In this document: in pieces, positions 56,501 through 64,000 of the stretch | How positions within the stretch are numbered: position 1 is the stretch's first letter | Layout of the letters: the number at the start of each line of letters is the position of its first letter | DNA from: Crambe crambe | Taxonomy: Eukaryota; Porifera; Demospongiae; Poecilosclerida; Crambeidae | NCBI GenBank assembly: GCA_963924555.1 | Contig: OZ004586.1 | Location: 992,001 to 1,056,000 of the forward strand | Length of the DNA: 64,000 bases | Reading direction: 5' to 3' | Program-made: the position numbers and the translations under genes | Notes under the pieces: model-generated | What the model saw: only the letters and a program-made list of their open reading frames with translations | What the model was told of the DNA's origin: nothing | Databases searched by the model: none

Positions 56501-58671
56501 TATTGTATTGCAGTGTAGTAATGAATGAGAGATAGCAGGAGTAGGCCTTTTATTATGGCGTTAGTGCATGGGTAGATTTTTATATCATCCTGGCTAACTT
56601 ATTCCTTTGATTTTCAGAGCAATGAAGAGAGACTGAGAAACAAGAAAAAAATTCTGCAGCGAATGTTAAGCTCAGTGAGTTCTTAGCTAAAATTGAATTA
56701 ATTTTTAATAATATTATGGTTGTTCAACCAACAGGTCAAGCGAGTGCCAAGTATCAAAAGATACAGATACTTATCTGTGAGTTGTTGCTCTTCAGAGCTT
56801 GTATTTTCTCATTGATAATGTATTCTTTCCGCATTATCTTATCTACCAATCTCATTATGACATAGCAACAAGTAATTCTACACAACGTTACATTAAAAAT
56901 CGAGTTAACCCTTTACTTTCTCAGTGGTAGCTGGCTTAAACTCTCAACTCAGAGCCAAATACCCACCATTGTCACTCGGTTAAGACTTGAATATTTTAAA
57001 CAACTTGGCATTGAAAGCCCTAAAAGTCAATAGGTAACCAGGAGACACTCCCCACAGGGGATATTTTAGCGATGTTCCTGCTGAATGCTTACAAACAGAT
57101 TCTTGCTATATATAGTCGGTGTGATGTTCTATCAATAGACGATTAGTTGTGTTATGCCTCTATTAAGAGGGTATTCAACTTTAAGGGTCCTTGCCACACA
57201 AAGCCTAATTTGTACCATTATGTTTTGGGCTTGATCAATTCACAAGCGAATAGGTTTTCAATGGAGACCCCACTTCGCAACCAGACTCCACTTTAGCTAT
57301 TCACTGAGTTATCATCATGTTACCAAGCCTATGTAGTTCTAAGCTCCATTCTCAGACTGTCAGGACTATGAAAGGCTGGTCGTCTATAGGCATTGCAAAT
57401 TGTTATTACAAAGAACTTGCACCACACTTGAATGGTGTATCTATTGCAAATGCTTGTTAGTTTTACTTTAAAAGTCATTACTGAATGAGGTGAACACAAA
57501 AAAGGAAATTTACTGTTTCTTTCTCTCTCTCTCTTTCAGTGCACAAGTAATCTAACAGCAGATATAGACCAAGATACAGGTACCAACTCCAAGTATTCAT
57601 TCCATTTGTTTTTCATGTCTTCTCTCCTCTTCTCCTCCCAGTTCAACATAAGGAAGATCCAATTCGATCGAACTTTGAATATGTAGGAAACACTGTTCTA
57701 ACTAGAGAGAAGCTGCTCTCATCACATAAACACGAGATTTGTGTAAGCAAATTCAAATCGATATGAACTACATAACATCTAACCACTTCCCATATTCTTT
57801 CAGGAGAGTGAACTAGCAAGCAGTGTAGAACTGGTGGTGAATGCTGATCCTTTGTACCTTGAGACACACTCAGAAGGCTACTTGGTAATTCGATCCTTTA
57901 CCCAATTTTCTGTTCTGCCTAAGTCGACCCTTTACCTATCATAATATCTTAGCGCCTATGATGGCGTCCTTTTACCTACCTATAGAATGTGTACATAACA
58001 AAAGAATGGGAAAGAAGATGGTTTGTTCTGAAGGACACGACACTCTCCTGCTGGCTCTACCCCGACCTTCCACAGAAGCAAGAGGTACTTAAACTATAGC
58101 TAACGTTTTTAATCGCTTTAACTGTATTAGCTAATCACATGGCTATTTATTAGCCAGTGACAACTGTAGAGACTACATGGAGAGGACAATAATTTAGTGT
58201 AAATTTTGAATGTTAGAGTCCGTTATGTGAGTGGGATATTTCAGACTGCCACAAGCTGGCCCATTCTGCATCTTCTGAGAGGTGTGGCTGGAAATGTGCC
58301 TTTGTGCTGGTCTTTGGAAAGACTAACAAGCAGGAGTAAGTGTAGCCAGTTAAACTCACCACAGTAGTAAGGACACTCGTATATCAATGCAATAATAATG
58401 CCAAACCAAACTGTAACCTGAACAAATTTTTGCTGGACGTAGAAAATTCAAAGATATAGAAACTGACCAATAGTGCTAGTTTACATAACAGCTCTAAGCT
58501 CTAGAATGCAACTATAAGTGCTTGGTATTGTGGATGATGTTGCACTATGTAACTTGACCTATTAGATTACTCCTGGCTGCTCATAGCTCCGAACAAGAAA
58601 AGGAGTGGATGACAACACTGAACTCGATCATCACCTCCACTTTAGAATGGCACTCCCACTCTAGTTCTTAA
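53534..58671 (+). CDS. Anillin-like protein (anillin homology region + PH domain)
   Basis: This multi-exon gene starts with a large Ser-rich exon (53534-54037). The anillin homology region follows: LLNEASAQHHIQQQAQALLQ with the pattern EIEAERIILLA (54683-54806, family 'LEEAEAERLLLIA'), GERYKAYREEAERIV (55324-55373), IKLKLSADFSSHL (about 55710-55765) and NFTLVIEVYHM (about 56100-56130). The C-terminal PH domain reads EGYLNVYITKEWERRWFVLK, then TLSCWLYPDLPQKQESPL, and ends KEWMTTLNSIITSTLEWHSH. Anillin scaffolds RhoA, septins and myosin at the cytokinetic ring. The N-terminal part is short and I see no clear actin- or myosin-binding segments, so rhotekin-like or diverged anillin are alternatives. 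Several small middle exons remain uncertain. Confidence 0.82.
56236..56451. repeat. 54-bp minisatellite, four copies, in an anillin intron
   Basis: The unit starts CTGCCCCACCACTCTGTGTG and ends CTACTCAAACCT. Copies 1 and 3 share variants (AAACTATATG) and copies 2 and 4 share others (AAGCCATATG), which suggests doubling of a two-unit block. As 54 is a multiple of three, an open frame runs through all copies. Confidence 0.92.
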
Positions 58672-59277
58672 ATTATTTGTTGAGCTGGTAGTTTTTCTTT
58701 GTTTGTTTTTTTGTATTTGTGTGTGAATGTGTGTATGTATTTGTGTGTATGTGTGTGCGTGTTTTGTAAAATGTTTCTTACAGTACGTATGTTTCATGTT
58801 AGCAGTCATATCATCATCATTATAGTCACAACTATTATGTTCCCCCGGCAACTTAGTCTAATGAATATCATTTTTTAAACTTTGGCAAGTTCTAGAATCA
58901 ATGATCATTAAAAAATTTGCTCAAGTGTTGCTATAATTATCTCATCGATTCCAAATATAGCTACAATCGTCATGTCAGTTGCACCTTTGAACTGTGGTTG
59001 AACTCATTGATAACTCTTGGAGTTCAACCTCATTCATAACTCTTTGGTTCAAATACCAAATTCCTGAGTAATGCTACTATAGATGATGTTCAATAACAAA
59101 GTGACATGTTTAGGGTACATGAATGGCATTATAAGCACATAGTTGAAATGTCAAGTGAAGTATCTATCCAAGGCTGAGTCAGCATGGGATATATTATTTC
59201 CAGGGCTGGGTCAGTCAACATGGCAGGGATGAAAAGACTGATGTTTTATTACTGATGGTTGAGGTTCCACAATGCTC
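58672..59277. other. Convergent intergenic gap
   Basis: About 600 bases lie between the 3' ends of the anillin-like and death-domain genes. It contains a GT-rich stretch (about 58700-58760). I see no exon. Confidence 0.5.
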
Positions 59278-62200
59278 TCATAATCCAAGTATCTGCTTGA
59301 TTTTGCTAGCAGCAACCACATAATTAGCAGCAATCAAGGTCGTATGAAGGGATTGCCAAGTGGGAGGTTGTAAGTGGCTGCATAAAACTGTCTGATCCAA
59401 CCACTTGCTAAAGACTTGTATGCATGCTCTGCCTGGGCTGCTTGGATAGTCTCTCCCAATAGTGTTGATAACAGATGGCTCGAACCCAAGAGCTATGGCT
59501 ACATTTTCCCACTCTGAAGTAACTGTATCAATAATCCTTATCGTTTGGCTGCCATCGTGACTCTGAAGGGACTGCAGATCCTTTAGACTCGGTTTCCCTA
59601 CAAAAATAATTGTATGCAAATCAAAATCCAAACTCAGTTTGTAGAAACACCAAGAGGCATGATTTCTAGTGGTGAGAGATATTATGTGACTACATTAGGG
59701 TGGATTACACTAATAATAACACAAAGTTACTTACGGTACATAACTGATGTGTCAAACTGTCCTCCTTGAGCTTCACTTTGGGAATCTAATGAAGTGCACA
59801 TGATTAAGTTCTATTACATTATAGGTTCATCTGAACCATGTACTTAATTAAGCCTTATAAGGAAACTGCATGAGTGTAGCTGTTGCATCATCACCATGGT
59901 GAGTAATCAGTGTTATGCCAATATTGAAACACTCATCATGTGTAGTGCTGATGAATTGTGAAATAGAGTCACATGATATATGAATCAACACTAATTTGTT
60001 ATCGTCCCATTCCAATGCTGATACTTTTGGAACCAGGTATCCTGAATCAAAGAGGTGTTCTTGGTACACCTTTTTACAAGGGACAAGATAACGAGTATCT
60101 ACTGCACACCAATAGTGATAGTGATGTTGAGAGGTTTAGATGGTGTTGTTGGTACACAGATTAGCTATGTATTTATACCTTGAGATGAATTATTCCCTGA
60201 CTCAATACACTCCTGAGCATTATCATTATCTTCAAAGACCTATTGATATGGATGCATGATAAGGTGTGAAAAATGCATGTGGTAGTCAATTTTAATGGCT
60301 TACGTCCAAGCTCCATTGATCACTAAATACACTGTGACTGTTGATAAAGCTTCTCAAATCGGAGAATTTCAAACGTGGTTTGGAGATCATGGACTGGATG
60401 AAGTTTGTTGCATCACTTTGAGATAGAGTTGAGAGTTCGTGCAAGAGTTCAGAGTCCACAGTCATTTCAGCACTGACTGCAGCACTGAATATCTTCATGA
60501 GGATATGTTTTGGAATCAAAGCTAAAGGTTCCACAAAAAGCATATCATTGAATGGTATTTGTTTAATCACATTGTCTCTTTTACTAACGACAAACTTTTT
60601 TTCCTTCTTGATTGCTAGATAAATTCTTTCCTTACTGCATTCGTGTGCGACGTCCACCGCCAGGTTTGCAGGATAAAGAAATGCTTCAAGAGTCTCGATA
60701 TCCTTAGAAAAAAGCTCTTTAACTTTCAGTATCAAACTTATAATTCTTGAACGTAATTTGACCAGGCTCAGTTCCACTCCTCCTTGACAACCCATTTCTA
60801 AGTACACCGTTTTGAAACTGTTGTCAAATTCAACTATAATTTCACAGCCATCCATATCCTTCCAATGAATACCAGTATTCCATGTGTTACACTCCTTGAG
60901 TTCAACAGGACACGAACTTTCTTCAACGTCTTCAGGAGTTAGACTGAAGGAAGTGGCTAAATGGACGAGAATGCTATGGGCAAACCTTGAGGTGAAGCAC
61001 TGATAGTTTTTCTTACATCGTGACTCCCACTTGCAAGTGTATGCACAATCTTCGAAGTAGTCCACTTCTGCTTTCGATTCTCTCACTAGCTGTGGGAAGA
61101 AGTAACGCTCAGTGGATTCTGGAGTAGAAGCAATTGTCGGAACCTTATAGCAGTATTTAAAATAAACCAAAAACTCTGTAATCATGTCAATGTTATGATT
61201 CTTGAAAATCGATTCCATTTTTCGTTTCAAGACAATGCCTGTACTATTTGATATGTTGTAATAAGCTTTGAATTTCTTGGGAGCAAAGATTGTTCCATTC
61301 ACTTCAGAAAAAAGCAGATGCTTATCAAACACTATCCATCCATTTCCAATATCTTCGCTCTTGAGGTATACCAGCTCTCCGAGTTCACTGAGCTGGTCGA
61401 TCAAGCGAGACAGTGTTTCCACATCTGATGGTAGGAGGTCATATTCATACAGCCCTTTGTTTTGGCTTTCTAGAACTGCAGTGAGTTCGTGTACTTGGCA
61501 TGCCACACGACCTTTAAAATGTTCCCGGACAATGGCACTAATGACATGTGCTTGCGTGCCAACATTAAACATCATGTGATACTTCCCGACAAGTTCAATC
61601 AGTTTATCACAGAGTACGCTTAGTCCCGTTGACGAGACTCTAGTGCAATTTATGGCAATCAGTACCGAGTTGGCATCCCACTGCCATAAGTTGACAGCCT
61701 GACAGATACACTGTAACCTCTCCATGGCATTTTCACCTCTCCTCTTGACAACATCTGAATGACTGCCTATGATGATTATCTGTGGCCTTTTGTTGTTGCA
61801 GTATATGCTATCAAGGAAGGACTTCCAGCACTCCAAGGAACGTTTTATTTTGTCTTCAGAAGTGCTCAAGTCGAGTACGATAATGATGACTGCTCCTTGA
61901 GATGATTCCAAATGTTCTAATAGAGCAGCATGACTAGAATAGAATTCCTGGTGACCGGCAAAGTCAAAGAGCATCATCTGTCTACTTTCGTTGCTGTTTA
62001 TCAAAACAGGATTGACACCAGCAGTTTGTGGGGGTACTTCAGGTAGCGTCCGATATTTCCCTCCAACAGAGCCCAACCTCGAGCCACAAAATTTCTTTTG
62101 CAAAGCACTTGTCAATGTTGTTTTTCCAACACCAATGTCGCCCAATATGAACACCTTGAGCGTCGGTTTCAGAGGATTCTTCCTACGATATTCAATGATG

Positions 62201-62790
62201 TTATAGTAAATTTTGGAATACCATTCTGATACGAAATCAGGAATCGATATTTGTGTGATGATGCCGTCTGCAACACCAGTGGAAAGTAAAAATGAAACAA
62301 TATGAATGTGATTACAGATGAAAGCTTCATAAAGTGGTGTGAGGCCATTGTTATTGGGTTTTAATGGATCACACTTGCAGTCAGTTACTAAGAACTCAAT
62401 AACCTTCAGCTTTCCTTTCCAGCAGGCAATTTGCAGAGGAGTGTTCCCTCTCTTGTTTTCACAGTTGGGATCACAACCAAGTTCATTGACCAGGTATTTC
62501 ACAATCTCAATATGTCCTCCAAACGCTGCCCAGTGAAGAGGCGTCGATTTATAATTGTTCAAATGGTGGGGATTAGCTTTATGTTCAATCAAATATTTAA
62601 CTACTTTAAACCAGCCTTTATAGCAGGCATGGTGGAGTAAAGTCCAGCCATCTTTATCGACTATTGAAATGATAAATTCGGGCTGATTCGAAGTAACGAT
62701 TATCAAAGCGTCTTGCTCGATCGTTCCAGTTTTACTAGGCCACGAGAACTTCTCTAGAATTGATAAGGATAAATTTTCTGAAGTAGCCAT
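59278..62790 (-). CDS. Ankyrin - Roc - COR - death domain protein (DAPK1-like without kinase)
   Basis: Exon 1 (62790-60304) encodes ankyrin repeats at about residues 47-170 (DGWTLLHHACYKGW, KSTPLHWAAFGGHIEIVKYL, RGNTPLQIACWKGKLKVIEF). A Roc GTPase follows: P-loop GDIGVGKT 217-224, DFAG 276-279, and SHSD 343-346 in place of the usual NKxD. Then comes a COR-like region. Small exons lie at 60240-60179, about 60110-59890 and about 59788-59739. The last exon (about 59598-59278) carries a death domain (SEWENVAIALGFEPSVINTI, then YPSSPGRACIQVFSKWLD). Phases fit if the donor near 59897 is used. The order matches DAPK1 after its kinase; no kinase exon is present upstream. Role likely in death or stress signalling (inference). 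Confidence 0.85.
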
Positions 62791-62953
62791 CAGTTACTTT
62801 CATTTTTTGCTTTTTAGTCGATCGCCCATTTTATAATTATCGCTAGTACACGCACGCGCGAATCGGACAGCATTAATTATGCGCATGCGTATTAAGAAGA
62901 AAGCACAAAGCATAATGTACATACTAAATAGAGTTAATTCTCAGTTTATTGCG
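62791..62953. promoter_or_regulatory. Upstream region of the Roc-death gene
   Basis: An NRF1-type palindrome, TATGCGCATGCGTATT, is at 62879-62894, about 90 bases upstream of the start. The 3' end of the next minus-strand gene is immediately beyond. Confidence 0.5.
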
Positions 62954-64000
62954 TCAATACTTGATTTTCTCTTCATAGAAACTGCCTTCATTGGCACTGC
63001 ATGGAATTAATTGCACATTATTACCCTCTCTAAAAGTTAGCTTATCTGACCTACCTCGTCGTTTCTAAATCTGCAAATGGTGTATTATCCTCATTGGTCA
63101 GTTCTCTGCTTCCATTTCCACTGTATTAAAGAGATCACAAAATTGTATCACCCTTACGAGAATAGTTAATAATGCTGATGATCTTTACCAAATGAATCTA
63201 TGCAATCAACCTACAACATTGACGACTACTACCCATTTTCAATTCCTCAGTAGACTAGGTGGCTATTCTAACCTTGTAATTATCTTGTTTGGAAGTTTTC
63301 CAGATCTTTTTAGGATGACACCAACAATTATAGCAACCAGTGCCAGCAGAAGGACAATGATGACCACACCCACAATGATCCCGCCCACTTCTCCCGGTCT
63401 TACAACTTGTTGCTGCTGTGAGCTGGAAGAAGTTGGGACAGAAGTGGGGAAGAAGACGTGGTGCTGTGTCCCTTTAGCTCCGAGGGGACAGTCAGGTGCC
63501 ATCAGGGAGTTCAAAGGTGTAGGGCAAGAGGGGTCAAGGGGCATACGGAAAGAGTCGATCACAAGAGTAGCTTGATTGCTGCTCACCCACGACTGCATTA
63601 TGTTCAAGAGACCAGAGGAGCTGAAGTCGTTTGATCCAAAGATTTGACCTCTGTAGAGAATCAGGTGATCCAGCTGACCGCAGCTGAACGTGTCACTTTG
63701 GATGTTGGATATTGAAATATCGCACTTGCATGCGAGTTTTAGAGTGTCAATCAGTTGGGTCTTCAATTGGATTTGTTTATCATCCGTATCACTGTTCTGG
63801 AGGGTGTAAGTCATAGTGGAACCAAAAGATAAAGGACATTATAAAGAAGAGGACATACAACCTAGTATCTGACAATTTAAACTTTGAATATACACTCTAT
63901 ACACAACAACCTCTTAAAGACAACCTCTCTAGACAAAGGACTAAAGGCTGGGTTCCACGTGTGTCGAGACTAGTACTGTATTAATCATACGATATTAGCA
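62954..64000 (-). CDS. Single-pass membrane protein, C-terminal part (gene continues off the right edge)
   Basis: Three 3' exons in compatible phases were found: 63796-63273, 63120-63055 and 62996-62954 (stop TGA). The long exon encodes an extracellular stretch with Cys (LACKCDI, FSCGQL, PDCPLG), Ser/Gln-rich stalk and one membrane span VGGIIVGVVIIVLLLALVAI followed by basic residues. The cytosolic tail reads GNGSRELTNEDNTPFADLET and ends NEGSFYEEKIKY; its tyrosines could be signalling sites. I do not recognise the family; the extracellular part might be an adhesion or receptor ectodomain. 63797-64000 is intron as far as visible. Confidence 0.6.

Noticed and set aside
61268..62640. Several 65-103 codon + strand frames
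   Set aside because: They are antisense shadows of the Ank-Roc-COR exon.
1..64000. CRISPR arrays, operons, bacterial promoters or tRNA/rRNA genes
   Set aside because: The sequence is eukaryotic with spliced genes; no spaced direct repeats, rRNA segments or tRNA-like cloverleaf were noticed, though tRNA genes were not searched by computation.

Overview
The window is animal nuclear DNA. It is AT-rich, with short GT..AG introns, compact intergenic gaps, microsatellites and many small foldback transposons. Three things point to a demosponge, and the many 'tagctagctagc'-like tracts make Amphimedon queenslandica my best guess (inference only): the gene content (collagen XV/XVIII-like genes, 2-5A-synthetase-like gene, Ank-Roc-COR-death protein, anillin), the compactness, and the repeat style. 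Products below were assigned by reading translations and recalled family motifs, without any database search.

Left part (1-34 kb). A collagen gene with an N-terminal TSPN/laminin-G-like domain starts at about 3.05 kb and runs leftward off the window. From 3.7 to 16.6 kb lies a tandem array of intronless POT/PTR2-type peptide transporter genes on the + strand: three intact (3.7, 10.8 and 14.9 kb), one broken (6.8-9.5 kb) and one 3' fragment (10.1 kb). A very large minus-strand collagen gene (33.9 to 16.9 kb) has this order: signal peptide, TSPN-like domain, dozens of short Gly-X-Y exons with an internal trimerisation-like module, a C-terminal trimerisation module, a cysteine-rich hinge and endostatin. 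Its 3' tail was co-duplicated with the transporter genes, leaving two broken endostatin tails.

Middle part (34-50 kb). ADAT2 (tRNA adenosine deaminase) is followed by a stand-alone RNA 5'-triphosphatase of the capping-enzyme type, a small Cys-rich protein gene, and a minus-strand gene for a pannexin/LRRC8-like four-TM protein with an unrecognised C-terminal region. Then comes a duplicated block of ribosomal protein eS26, RNA triphosphatase and a convergent Golgi sulfotransferase. In both copies the triphosphatase exons have no start codon and are phase-compatible with the last eS26 exon, which suggests an eS26-triphosphatase fusion. Copy A has lost the catalytic arginine; copy B keeps it. The sulfotransferase of copy A is broken.

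Right part (50-64 kb). A steroid-5-alpha-reductase-like (DUF1295 type) gene and an OAS-like 2-5A synthetase gene share a short divergent promoter. An anillin-like gene follows (anillin homology region plus PH domain), then an ankyrin-Roc-COR-death-domain gene, and the 3' end of a single-pass membrane protein gene.

Palindromes of the NRF1 type (TGCGCATGCGCA-like) recur in several promoters, which suggests a shared regulatory logic for housekeeping genes. Several MITE-like elements are present; one can be dated relative to a duplication because the paralogous site is empty.
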